From contig CAWICN010000001.1 of the NCBI GenBank assembly GCA_963834725.1, forward strand, positions 4,278,001-4,342,000: a stretch of DNA of 64,000 nt, read 5' to 3'. A program made the translations under genes and the position numbers. The notes under the pieces were generated by a model. It had not been told where the DNA came from and did not search any database. It saw only the letters and a list, made by a program, of their open reading frames with translations. Source of the stretch: PALSA-693 sp963834725 (GTDB lineage Bacteria; Actinomycetota; Acidimicrobiia; Acidimicrobiales; Palsa-688). Shown here piece by piece: positions 9,089 to 16,861 of the stretch; the stretch's first letter is position 1, and the number at the start of each line of letters is the position of its first letter.

Positions 9089-9930
9089 TCATCTGTCCCT
9101 TTCACCATTTGTCAACGTGAAGGTTGTACTCGCCTGAATAAGAGACGAGATTCCTCGGGGCCGCATTTTCGGCGACGCGGCTGTGACTTGCGGAGTTGGA
9201 GGAGGGGTCAGGGTGCAGCTCCAGGGGAATGGCTGGCACGCGGTTGTCTCGGCGGACTCCGGTGTGTACTGGCAATGACTGCTCGGGGACTGTCCGACCA
9301 GGTCATCGGCGTCGGAGTCCCCATCGCAGTTCCCCGGGACCAGCCCAAAGTCGTGGACGACGATCGGGTCGGCTTGGGTGGCTGAGAACGTCCCGCCCTG
9401 GGGGAATATGACCGACGTATTGTCCGGGAGGACGTTTGTGGTGGTTGCCGACACGCTTCCATTGCTATCTACCGTGACCGCGCTGGTCTCGAGCCGGCAG
9501 GCGCTCCCGCCCGTGCAGGGCGCGTAGGGTTCCGCCCCCGGTGGTAGCGACGCGGGAGTTGTCTGGTTGATCGAGTAGGTTCCACGCTGAACGTCGGTCC
9601 ACTCGACACAGCCCGGGCTGCCGGTAAGGGTACAGTCGCCCGTTGGATCGGGTATCCCCCACCGTTGGAGACGGTGTTTGGGTTGGACGGTGGCGTCGTT
9701 TGGGAGATGTTGACGCCGGACCCGACCAATGCGTAGACAGCAGCTCCGACGGCTTGGCGACATGAATCGATCGTCTGTAGCCAGATAGCGGCACGATGAT
9801 GGTCACCGTGCCGTCCTGTGGCTCCTGAGGGCTGGCCGAGGGCCGGCTGCCCTCCAGCGCTTAGCAGGAATGTCATGCCGACTCCAAACAGGCCTGCGGC
9901 TGTCCCCTGCGACCATGCTCTGCTCTGCAC
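9089..9930 (-). pseudogene. Decayed gene for a secreted, Thr/Pro-rich protein
   Basis: Protein-like sequence is spread over different minus-strand frames. From 9930 there is a signal-peptide-like start (AAGLFGVGMTFLLSAGG). A short stretch near 9835-9775 reads well in a second frame (DGTVTIIVPLSGY). AVGAAVYALVGSGVNISQTT returns to the first frame, and from about 9650 to 9089 a third frame gives an extracellular-looking Cys/Thr/Pro-rich region (GDCTLTGSPGCVEW, DGDSDADDLVG). No single frame joins them, so at least two indels are needed. The family is not recognised. It lies just upstream of the glycan cassette on the same strand and may once have been part of it. Confidence 0.5.
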
Positions 9931-10520
9931 CCACCGTCACCCCTTCCGAATGGCACCAATCGCTACCCGTCTTACAACCTCCCGCGTCGCGGCGCCGTCA
10001 GCTCTTGCAACCTCCCGCGTCGCGGCGCCGTCACGAAAGCGTCGCGGCAATGTCTTCGCAACATCATCGGGACCGTCAGACCCGCGACCGCCAGGCATGA
10101 GGCGGGGGATCGTCATCCGGCGAGCGCTGTATGCCACGGTCGAGGTGAATCTGATTGCCTCTATTCTCGAAGCAGGAAGCACTAGGAGGGCCGAGGATGA
10201 TGCCGAAGAGGCAGAGGACGGGGAGGAAAGGGGCGAATAGGACGAAGAGGAAGAGGCCGAGACGAGTACCTTTCCTAGTCGGAACTCCGCGGATGAGCCT
10301 GGGTGATGGTGGTCGCCCCGCCTCGAGCGCAGCGCCAGGCCCGGGCCGCCAACTGGGAAGGCGCACCGGTTACCGCGAGGACATCATTCGTTAACAGCAA
10401 GGACATCGTTCGTCGGCGAGGGTGTTCAGGCGCTCTCTGCGTTTTTGCGAACGACCTCTGCGGCGGTAGTATGCCGCGGGAAGGTTCTTGGCGGAGATTC
10501 GGGCCTAGGAGGCGGAGGGG
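9931..10520. other. Intergenic region with a 26-bp direct repeat
   Basis: About 590 bp separate the broken secreted-protein gene from the SARP-like regulator. The only clear structure is a 26-bp direct repeat (caacctcccgcgtcgcggcg and the next six bases) at 9975-10000 and 10008-10033. A 96-codon minus-strand frame (10076-10366) encodes one hydrophobic segment but has no convincing start or homology, so it is not called. The purine-rich stretch at 10190-10260 is low complexity. Confidence 0.5.
9975..10033. repeat. 26-bp direct repeat, two copies 33 bp apart
   Basis: Two identical 26-bp copies start at 9975 and 10008, separated by 7 bases. The unit is GC-rich and contains the palindromic core ggcgcc. 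It lies upstream of the secreted-protein remnant and could be an operator pair or simply a local duplication. Confidence 0.8.
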
Positions 10521-11276
10521 TTGGGCGTAATTGGGGACGACCTGGGTGTAGCCATCACGATCGAGCTACTCGACGGTTTCCGCCTGTACCGGGGCCGGGA
10601 ACTCGTGCCAGTCTCGACGAGCTGTCAGCGTGTTCTGGCCTTCCTCACGGTGCACAGTCGGCCGGTTCGACGCTTGTACGTCGCCTCTAAGCTCTGGCTC
10701 GAGACGAGTGATGCCAGAGCCATGGCCAACCTTCGGTCTGTCCTCTGGCGGCTGCGGTCGGACGGGCTCGACCTCATCTCTACGGACCGAACGACCGTGG
10801 GTCTTGTAGACCATGTGAAAACTGACCTGAGTAGCGCGCTGATTTGCGCCAATCAGATACTCAGCGATGGCCCGGCTACGGACACTGACATCGCGCCGTT
10901 CATCGTCGACCTTCTGCCGGACTGGTACGAGGAGTGGCTGGTCTTCGAAAGAGACCGCTACCGACAGCTTCGGCTACACGTGCTCGAAACACTCTGCAAC
11001 CGCTATGTGTACGACGGAGCCTTCGGTCGAGCCATCGAGGCTGGTCTGGCAGCGGTCGAGACGGAACCGCTTGCCGAAAACGCCCAGGTGACATTGATCA
11101 AGGCCTACCTCGCTGAGGGCAACCGTGCCCGCGCCATTCGCCAGTTTCAGGCGTTCAGCAAGTTGCTACGCGACGAAATGGGCCTCGAGCCGACCGACGG
11201 CCTCACCCGTCTTGTGACCGAGGATCGGAGTCACTCGAGCGACATCTTCGAGTATGCGCGGAGGCCAGAAGTCTGA
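10521..11276 (+). CDS. SARP/BTAD-family transcriptional activator
   Basis: The product has 251 aa. The N-terminal third has the winged-helix pattern of OmpR-like SARP DNA-binding domains (ITIELLDGFRLYRG ... QRVLAFLTV ... ANLRSVLWRLR). The rest matches the bacterial transcriptional activator domain: WYEEWLVFERDRYRQLRLH, then TPR-like helices with EPLAENAQVTLIKAYLAEGN and the C-terminal EMGLEPTDGLTRLV. Such short SARPs activate pathway genes by binding direct repeats near promoters. Start TTG 10521 is chosen because a strong AGGAGGCGGAGG lies just upstream. It reads away from the glycan cassette, so it is a plausible but unproven regulator of it. Confidence 0.85.
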   Translation: MGVIGDDLGVAITIELLDGFRLYRGRELVPVSTSCQRVLAFLTVHSRPVRRLYVASKLWLETSDARAMANLRSVLWRLRSDGLDLISTDRTTVGLVDHVKTDLSSALICANQILSDGPATDTDIAPFIVDLLPDWYEEWLVFERDRYRQLRLHVLETLCNRYVYDGAFGRAIEAGLAAVETEPLAENAQVTLIKAYLAEGNRARAIRQFQAFSKLLRDEMGLEPTDGLTRLVTEDRSHSSDIFEYARRPEV

Positions 11277-11500
11277 GACATATATGCACCGGTGGACGCG
11301 GAAGGACGCTCCACTCCACTTTTGGCACGCAGAGGGTTCGGCGGGTCCAGTCCGCTCGTCCCCACTCGGGCAGTATCGATCAGCGAACGGAGCCGGCTCC
11401 TCCGGCGGCCCTGACTCGGCCGGCGGCGTGAGCTTGCTACCGGGGGGGCATAACAACAACGGTGTAACTACCCGTACCTTGAAGGGGGAGGTAGGTAGTT
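11277..11500. other. Intergenic region, no gene seen
   Basis: There are 224 bp between the SARP-like gene and the IS256 fragment. The last 40 bp carry a good ribosome binding site (gggggaggtaggtagtt) for the truncated transposase. No terminal inverted repeat of an insertion sequence could be recognised. Confidence 0.4.
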
Positions 11501-11671
11501 ATGACCGAGACGATGGATTCGACCGTCCCCGCGTTGAAGATGGAGCGCGCCCCGGGTCGGGCGCTGGCGGGCAAGATCGCCACTAGCGATCTGGCCGACG
11601 AGCTGTTGGAGCGGGCCCGGGCGGATGGGGCCAGCTTGGTAGGCCCGGGTGGGCTGCTGGCCGATTTGACC
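11501..11671 (+). mobile_element. Truncated IS256-family transposase (N-terminal fragment)
   Basis: ATG 11501 with a GGGGGAGG site opens 57 codons that match the N-terminus of IS256-type (Transposase_mut) transposases. They end in the typical LLERARADGASLVGPGGLLA block. After residue 57 the similarity stops, and the frame runs on as antisense of the neighbouring fragment. The DDE catalytic domain is absent, so the element is dead. Its 3' edge directly abuts a fragment of an unrelated gene on the other strand, which suggests deletion after insertion. Confidence 0.75.
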
Positions 11672-11739
11672 TTTACGCCGTCCTTCTCAGATGTACGAGG
11701 TATCCATACCCTCTGCTTTCGTCGCATACCCGGTTCACA

Positions 11740-11970
11740 ATCTCGATACGACACAATCTCGATCAGCCCCTCGCTCCCATCGATTCGGATCTCAGACCCG
11801 TCCTTAATCAACGTAGTTGCTCCTTCTACGGCGGTGACGCACGGCAGCCCGTACTCCCGCGACAATGAAGTTCCGTGGGCCAGCACCCCTCCGGTCTCAA
11901 GAACCAGACCACCGATATTGCCGAATACCGGTGTCCAACCGGGGTCCGTCTGTCGGCCGATCGTAGCCTG
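11740..11970 (-). pseudogene. Fragment of a PEP-utilising enzyme mobile (phospho-His) domain
   Basis: On the minus strand about 75 codons read TDPGWTPVFGNIGGLVLETG, then GVLAHGTSLSREYGLP and end with DGSEGLIEIV. This is the swivelling His domain found at the C-terminus of PEP synthase and rifampin phosphotransferase, with the phosphorylated His in GGVLAHG. An in-frame TAA at 11973-11971 ends the similarity upstream, and the swivel domain is followed by non-matching sequence. The nucleotide-binding and PEP-binding domains are missing. It is a remnant. Confidence 0.75.
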
Positions 11971-11991
11971 TTATCGCTCTCCCGCGGCGAG

Positions 11992-12257
11992 ATCATGGTC
12001 GAGCAGCACACCGCCCGCTCCGAGGAATTGAAGGTGGGTTCGCCGATCCGGCTGCGTTTCGCCAAAACCGGCGAGCAAACGCTCATCGTCGGCGGAACCT
12101 ACGCCTCGAGCCAACTCATCGGCACCAACTGTCGATCCCGGTCAGCAGCCTCGTGGTGTTCGTTGTCGTGGCCATTGTGCTGGGAATTGTGGCGGCCGTG
12201 TGGCCCGCCCGCCGGGCCGCCCGGACCAACGTCATCACGGCCCTCTCGGTCGAGTGA
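11992..12257 (+). pseudogene. Remnant of an FtsX/MacB-type ABC transporter permease
   Basis: Codons from 11992 read IMVEQHTARSEELKVGSPIR and then FAKTGEQTLIVGGTYASS, which resembles the periplasmic part of FtsX/MacB permeases. From 12129 another frame gives LSIPVSSLVVFVVVAIVLGI followed by VWPARRAARTNVITALSVE and a stop at 12257, the typical last TM helix and tail. Several hundred residues normally separate these parts, so an internal deletion with loss of frame has occurred. The ATPase partner is absent. Confidence 0.75.
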
Positions 12258-12314
12258 TGAGGGTCCGCGCCTCGCTGTGAGGCAGACTTCATCCGGGTCG
12301 GCTTAACTGGACGC

Positions 12315-13484
12315 GTGAGCGGGGGAACGCCGGAAGGTGACGACGACACCACGAAGGCCGTCGCCGGGGACGAGGCGGACGAGGCGGATGGCGCCGGGAT
12401 GGGCCTCGCTGGCGGCGCCGGGAGGAACAACGCGGACGAGGCCGATGGCGCCGGGATGCCCCTTGAGGGCGAAGCCGGCGCGGGCGACGGCTCCCCGGAG
12501 GACGAGGGCAGGGGGACCGGCCCGGACGACGAGGGCGGCGCGGGCGACGAGGCCGGTAGGGCTGTCACCGCGGCCAGCGAGGCTGGTCCGGGCGACGGTG
12601 AGACGGGTGGGTCCGCCGGCAAGGTCGCAACCAGCCCGGCCCGCTCGCAGTCTCGGCACCATCCGGCCGGGTTCGCCGTGGCCACGGCCCTGCTCGTCCT
12701 GGGCGTGGCCGCAGTGGGCTATCAGCTCATCGTCCCGACCGCCCACGTGGAGCGAGGCCGCCTGGCCCGCCTGGTGCCGAGCCAGCCCGGAGTGGCCGCC
12801 TTCAACAAGACCACACCCCAGGGCGGCGAGCAAGACGACACGAAGACCGCCGTGGCGACCCTGACCGCGGCAGCCAGGCGTTCACCCAACCAGACCGGCC
12901 TGTACGGGCTCCAATGGGTGCCGACGGAGACCTCGGGCGCCGAGATTGTCGCCATCCTTCTTCCAAGCAACGCCACTGCCGCCACCACCTTCGCTCAGGT
13001 CCGGGCTCAGGAGCTGGCCCCCGGGTCGTTCTCCGCCAGCGGGCTGGCCCGCACCTCCACCTTTACAGTGGCTGCTGTTCCAGGGTCGGCGGGAGCGGTG
13101 TACGCGCCGTCGTCGTCGCTGGGCGCCTCTGTGCCGGGCCTGGCCATCACCGCTTTCCGGTACGGGAGGGTCGTCGCCCTGGACGACGTTTCGACCAGCA
13201 ACTCCACCGACCGGGAAGCGGCGGACGCGGTCACGGCGGGCGAGTACGGGAACCTTCACCGTTTGGGCTCGGGATTCAGCCTGTCGGTGACCCGGCGGCC
13301 AGTGCTGGCCACCGAGATCTGGGTGGTGACGGCAGTCGTACTGGCAGCGATCGCCGCCCTGGCGCCGGTGGTGCGGAGGCGATGGGCCGAGAAGCGCCGG
13401 CGCGCCTACGAGAAGGAGCTGAGGCTGACCGTGGGGGACCAGGTCATCATCAAGCATCGGCGGCACCGGACCGCTCCTGCGTGA
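12315..13484 (+). CDS. Bitopic membrane protein, copy 1 of a tandem paralogous pair (function unknown)
   Basis: The product has 389 aa. An acidic, Gly/Ala/Asp-rich cytoplasmic region (residues 1-115) contains imperfect repeats of EADGAGMGLAG type. It is followed by a TM helix (FAVATALLVLGVAAVGYQLI), an extracytoplasmic domain of about 190 residues with the conserved block TSTFTVAAVPGSAGAVYAPS, a second TM helix near residue 345 (IWVVTAVVLAAIAALAPVV) and a strongly basic tail. I do not recognise the family. GTG 12315 is used because the second copy begins with nearly the same codons. No ribosome binding site is visible, and TTAACT six bases upstream could be a -10 box of a leaderless transcript. 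It is highly similar to the next gene. Confidence 0.75.
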   Translation: MSGGTPEGDDDTTKAVAGDEADEADGAGMGLAGGAGRNNADEADGAGMPLEGEAGAGDGSPEDEGRGTGPDDEGGAGDEAGRAVTAASEAGPGDGETGGSAGKVATSPARSQSRHHPAGFAVATALLVLGVAAVGYQLIVPTAHVERGRLARLVPSQPGVAAFNKTTPQGGEQDDTKTAVATLTAAARRSPNQTGLYGLQWVPTETSGAEIVAILLPSNATAATTFAQVRAQELAPGSFSASGLARTSTFTVAAVPGSAGAVYAPSSSLGASVPGLAITAFRYGRVVALDDVSTSNSTDREAADAVTAGEYGNLHRLGSGFSLSVTRRPVLATEIWVVTAVVLAAIAALAPVVRRRWAEKRRRAYEKELRLTVGDQVIIKHRRHRTAPA

Positions 13485-13555
13485 TGATGGTGGGCCCGAT
13501 TTCGGCCGCCGACCTCTCAGCCTGCGTTCATGTCGTTGGGCTCAACTGTTGCCCC

Positions 13556-14611
13556 GTGAGCGAGGGAACGCCCGAAGGAGACAACGACACCACGAACGCC
13601 GACGCCGGGGCGGACCGGGCAGATGGCGCCGGGATGCCGGTAGCGGGCGATGATGATGCACAAAAGGGCATCGGGGCAGTCGCTGGCGCGGACGAGACCG
13701 GCCCGAGTGACGGCGATACAGACGCAGCCGGTGACGCCAACACGGGCGGGTCCGGGCGCGACGCCGCGACCAGGCCGACCCCCTCGCCATCTCCGTACCG
13801 CCGGGCCGGGTTCTCCGTGGCTCGGGGTCTGGTCGTGCTGGCCGTGGCGGCAGTGGGTTATCAGCTGGTCGTCCCGGACGTCCACGTCGAACGGGGCCGG
13901 TTGGCCCGACTCGTACTGAGCAAGCCCGGAGTAGCCGCTTTCAACAAGACGGCGCCCCAGGCCGGCGAGCAAGACGACACGAAGACCGGCGTGGCGGCCT
14001 TGACCGCAGCCGCCAAGCGTTCACCCCACCAGACCGGGATCTACTCGATCCAATGGGTGCCGACACAGACCTCGGGCGTCGGGATAGTCGCCTTCCTTCT
14101 TCCGAGCGACGCCACTGCCGCCACCACCCTTGCTCAGGTCCGGGTTCAGCAGGAGAGCGCTGGTTCGTTCTCCTCGAGCGGGCTGACCCGCACGTCGACC
14201 TTTACGGTGCCCGCTGTCCCAGGATCGTCGGGAGCGCAGTACGCGCCGTCGTCAAAGGCCGGCGCCTCCCTGCCGGGCCTGGCCGTGAGCGCCTTCAGGG
14301 ACGGGAGGGTGGTCGCCCTCGTCGACGCCTCGACCAGCAACTCCACCGACAAGGCGACGGTCGACGCGGTCACGACGGGCGAGTACGGCAACCTTCACCG
14401 CTTGGGCTCGGGATTCGGCCTTTCGGTGACCCGGCGGCCGGTGGTGGCCACGGTGCTCTGGGTGGTGGCGGCCGTCGTGCTGGCGGCAATCGGTGCCCTG
14501 ACGCCGGTAGTACGGAGACGGCGGGCGGAGAAGCGCCGGCGCGCTTACGAGGCGGAGATGGCCAACCGGGTGGTCGTCGGGCGACGCGTCATCGTGAAGC
14601 ATCGGCGGTAG
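13556..14611 (+). CDS. Bitopic membrane protein, copy 2 of a tandem paralogous pair (function unknown)
   Basis: The product has 351 aa with the same layout as the preceding gene. It has an acidic N-terminal region (about 40 residues shorter), a TM helix (LVVLAVAAVGYQLVV), an extracytoplasmic domain, a second TM helix (LWVVAAVVLAAIGALTPVV) and a basic C-terminus ending in VIVKHRR. Conserved blocks include KPGVAAFNKTAPQAGEQDDT and GEYGNLHRLGSGFGLSVTRR. Start GTG 13556 matches the first copy (GTG AGC G.G GGA ACG CC). The frame is open further upstream only as a shadow of copy 1. No neighbouring gene hints at a function. Confidence 0.75.
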   Translation: MSEGTPEGDNDTTNADAGADRADGAGMPVAGDDDAQKGIGAVAGADETGPSDGDTDAAGDANTGGSGRDAATRPTPSPSPYRRAGFSVARGLVVLAVAAVGYQLVVPDVHVERGRLARLVLSKPGVAAFNKTAPQAGEQDDTKTGVAALTAAAKRSPHQTGIYSIQWVPTQTSGVGIVAFLLPSDATAATTLAQVRVQQESAGSFSSSGLTRTSTFTVPAVPGSSGAQYAPSSKAGASLPGLAVSAFRDGRVVALVDASTSNSTDKATVDAVTTGEYGNLHRLGSGFGLSVTRRPVVATVLWVVAAVVLAAIGALTPVVRRRRAEKRRRAYEAEMANRVVVGRRVIVKHRR

Positions 14612-14759
14612 CGGCGGCCGGACTGCTTGTGCAGGATGATGGTCGGGGCCGAGGCGAGAAAGGCGCGCGGGGGCGAGCCGGTAACATCGCGGCATCGTTC
14701 GTCGAAATCACCTCAACTCCGGTAGGTAGACGTCGCATTGGACGACTGAGGAGGTGTCC

Positions 14760-15029
14760 ATGCTCGACCCCAGGCATCGCTTGCAGATCGAGTTCTGTGT
14801 TCCGTGAAACTACGTCCCGCGTGCCGTCGGGCTGGCGGACGAACTATTGAACGGATGGGCTCCGGTGTTTGCCGACGTTTCACTGGTGCCTTCATCGAAA
14901 GGACGTTTCGAAGTAACCCTCGACGGCGAGCTGATCTTCTCGAAAGCCGCCCTTGGCCGGCACGCCGCCGAGGGAGAGGTTGCCGCGGTCGTGCGTGAGC
15001 GGATCGGGCCAGAGATATCTCGGGATTGA
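14760..15029 (+). CDS. SelW/SelT/SelH (Rdx)-family protein with in-frame TGA: probable selenoprotein with CxxU motif
   Basis: ATG 14760 follows an excellent ribosome binding site (GAGGAGGTG at 14749-14757). The frame reads RLQIEFCVP, then TGA (14805-14807), then NYVPRAVGLADELL and on to DGELIFSKAALGRH and a TGA stop at 15029, 89 residues in all. Proteins of the Rdx family have a thioredoxin-like fold and a redox CxxC or CxxU motif in exactly this place (IEYC..CNY..RA). The TGA replaces only the second Cys, and similarity is intact on both sides. The next 33 bases can fold into a stem (14814-14820 with 14835-14840, inner GCC/GGC) with a GTCG loop starting 18 nt after the TGA, as expected of a bacterial SECIS. 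No sel genes are in the window. A nonsense mutation of TGC is the alternative. Confidence 0.8.
14814..14840 (+). promoter_or_regulatory. Candidate bacterial SECIS hairpin
   Basis: The sequence directly after the in-frame TGA can pair GTCC(C)GC with GCGGAC. A further GCC/GGC helix closes a GTCG tetraloop at 14826-14829. The distance from TGA to loop (18 nt) and a G in the first loop position agree with the bacterial SECIS pattern read by SelB. Pairing was worked out by eye; no energy was calculated. Confidence 0.5.
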
Positions 15030-15102
15030 TCGGGCTCCCACGGCCAGACCGCCAGAGCAAGCCCACCGAACTGAACGAAAAATCTCAGGAGGGACCAAGG
15101 AG

Positions 15103-16008
15103 ATGACCCTGCCCACCTCGACCCTTGGTCGGACCGGTGCCACGGTCTCGAAGCTCGGCTTCGGCGCCATGGAACTGCGGAGCCGTCGCCTCGATCCCGC
15201 CGACGTGGATCGGCTGCTCAATTCCGTGCTCGATTCCGGGATCAACCTGATCGATACCTCTCCGGACTACGGAGCTTCTGAGGATCACATCGGGCGCGCC
15301 ATTTCGCATCGTCGCGGCGAGTACTTCCTTGCCAGCAAGTGCGGCTGTCCGGTCGGCGAGACCGTGGGGGAAGGTGGCCCGGCCGGGCGCGAACATGTTT
15401 TTACCCGGGAAAACGTTCGGGCTGGTGTCGAACAGAGCTTGACCCGCATGCGGACCGATCATCTCGATCTGGTCCAGTTCCACGCCAGCCCATCGCCTTC
15501 GACCCTCGCCGAGCACGACGCCGTGGCCGAGCTCGTCGCACTGCGCGACGAGGGCAAGATCCGCTTTCTTGGCATCTCGGGGACCCTGCCCTACCTGCCA
15601 GATCAAATCGCGATGGGCGTGTTCGACGCCTTTCAGATTCCCTACTCGGCCGTCGAGCGCGACCACGAGGAGGAGATCAGCCGGGCAGCTGAGGCCGGCG
15701 GAGGCATCATCATCCGGGGTGGCGTGGCCCGAGGCCTGGCCGAACCGTCGGGCGACTATCCGGAACGATTTCGGGAGATGATCCGCAAACGCAATCAGCG
15801 CTATGAGCAGACCGACGTGAGCGACCTTCTCGGTGATATGACGCCGATGGAGTTCCTGCTTCGGTTCACCATCAGCCATCCCGACATGCACACGACCATC
15901 GTGGGGACCAAGAATCCCGAGCACCTGGCCGACAACGTGGCCGCCGCATCACGCGGCCCCCTGCCGGCCGACGTCTACGCGGCTGCCAAGGTCCGCTACC
16001 CGCATTGA
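15103..16008 (+). CDS. Aldo/keto reductase
   Basis: The product has 301 aa. STLGRTGATVSKLGFGAMEL is the standard AKR opening. INLIDTSPDYGASEDHIG holds the catalytic Asp and Tyr, ASKCGC the Lys, and DLVQFHASP takes the place of the usual HxxDP segment. The C-terminal half (HTTIVGTKNPEHLADNV) matches the NADP-binding region. AKRs reduce carbonyls with NAD(P)H; the substrate here is unknown. ATG 15103 has AAGGAG close upstream, so the longer open frame from 14953 is not used. The last five codons and the stop are repeated downstream as part of a 72-bp tandem repeat. Confidence 0.9.
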   Translation: MTLPTSTLGRTGATVSKLGFGAMELRSRRLDPADVDRLLNSVLDSGINLIDTSPDYGASEDHIGRAISHRRGEYFLASKCGCPVGETVGEGGPAGREHVFTRENVRAGVEQSLTRMRTDHLDLVQFHASPSPSTLAEHDAVAELVALRDEGKIRFLGISGTLPYLPDQIAMGVFDAFQIPYSAVERDHEEEISRAAEAGGGIIIRGGVARGLAEPSGDYPERFREMIRKRNQRYEQTDVSDLLGDMTPMEFLLRFTISHPDMHTTIVGTKNPEHLADNVAAASRGPLPADVYAAAKVRYPH

Positions 16009-16153
16009 TCGTTGTTGGGCCGGCCATCCGGGCTGTAACGCCATCGGCTCGGCAGGTGTCAGGACCGCTACCCGCATTGATCGTTGTTGGGCCGGCCATC
16101 CGGGCTGTAACGCCATCGGCTCGGCAGGTGTCAGGACCGCTACCCGCATTGAT
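15994..16153 (+). repeat. 72-bp tandem repeat, two full copies and a partial third
   Basis: Units begin at 15994, 16066 and 16138, each with cgctacccgcattgatc. The two full copies appear identical, and the third breaks off after about 16 bases. The unit includes the last codons and stop of the aldo/keto reductase, so each copy carries a duplicate of the gene end. The third copy joins directly to a truncated hydrolase gene. Confidence 0.9.
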
Positions 16154-16455
16154 CCCGGCCTCCTGAGGAGCGCGCCAACTGGCGCAACGAGGTCACCGTG
16201 CGGACGTGGGAGCTTTACAACGAATACGAGCCGGCTGCGTTCATCGAACGAGTCGCGCCGACTCCGCTTCTCATGATCGTCCCGCTCGACGACACCATGA
16301 CGCCTGCCGAGGACGCTCTGGAGGCCTACCAGCGGGCAGGGCAACCAAAACGGCTGGTAACGGTCCCGGGCTCGCACTATGCCGTTTACGGCGAACAGTT
16401 CCATCGAACGAGTACCGAAGCTCGGGACTGGTTCGTCGCTCACCTGCAACCGTGA
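16154..16455 (+). pseudogene. C-terminal remnant of an alpha/beta hydrolase
   Basis: An open frame from just after the 72-bp repeats reads WRNEVTVRTWELYNEYEP, IERVAPTPLLMIVPLDDTMT and VTVPGSHYAVYGEQF, ending at 16455. These are the last 90-100 residues of dienelactone-hydrolase or Xaa-Pro-peptidase-like alpha/beta hydrolases, with the catalytic Asp (LDD) and His (GSHY). The N-terminal two thirds, including the nucleophile elbow, are missing. An 85-codon product from GTG 16198 could still be made but would lack the nucleophile. Confidence 0.7.
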
Positions 16456-16861
16456 TTTTCGGGTAGACGGCAGTCATGGAAGTCGGCGCTGAGGGCCGGT
16501 TGTCACCCGGCCATACCCGTTGACGATTTTCTGTCGCGATCGCCGCCCGTTTCACCCTTTTCTGCAGCGCGGCCCGCTACAACCGGGCACTGTTTGCGAC
16601 AGAAAATACCGCCTGACCGCTTGGTCCCGTCGGGGCGGCCCCGCTTGGGCGCGGCGGGGCGGCCCCGCTTGGGCGCGTTGGGGCGGGCCCCCGGTTGGGC
16701 GCATCGCGGCGGCACCCCCCCGCTTGGGCGTCGCGGCGGCCCCCCCGCTTGGGCGCGTCGTTGTGGCCCTGTTGGTCGTCGGATCGGGCCCGACCGCTTG
16801 GGTCGCGTCACGACGGGCCCGACCGCTCGGGTCGCGTCACGGCGGGCCCGACCGCTCGGCT
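16456..16861. other. Intergenic region with an inverted repeat and a GC-rich repeat array
   Basis: About 400 bp lie between converging genes. An 11-bp perfect inverted repeat (ttttctgtcgc, 16527-16537; gcgacagaaaa, 16596-16606) encloses 58 bp. From about 16625 to 16860 the sequence is a degenerate array of two motifs, cccgcttgggcgcg-like and cgggcccgaccgctcgggtc-like. No coding sequence is convincing in this part. Confidence 0.6.
16625..16860. repeat. Degenerate GC-rich tandem array
   Basis: Five to six diverged copies of a roughly 22-25-bp unit with cccgcttgggcg are followed by about three copies of gggcccgaccgctcgggtcgcg-like units. The spacing varies, so this is an old or rapidly changing minisatellite. 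It ends at the stop codon of the molybdenum hydroxylase gene. Confidence 0.7.

Noticed and set aside
9975..10033. Possible CRISPR or phage attachment site
   Set aside because: There are only two copies 7 bp apart, with no integrase or cas gene and no tRNA.
10076..10366. Small minus-strand ORF with a hydrophobic segment
   Set aside because: There is one possible TM helix, but no ribosome binding site, no homology and repeat-derived flanks; not enough to call a gene.
11501..11671. Complete IS256 element
   Set aside because: Only the first 57 codons are present, and no terminal inverted repeats or DDE domain were found.
12914..13555. Extended N-terminus for the second paralogous membrane protein
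   Set aside because: The frame is open but antagonistic to copy 1, which has full domain similarity; the conserved GTG 13556 is the better start.
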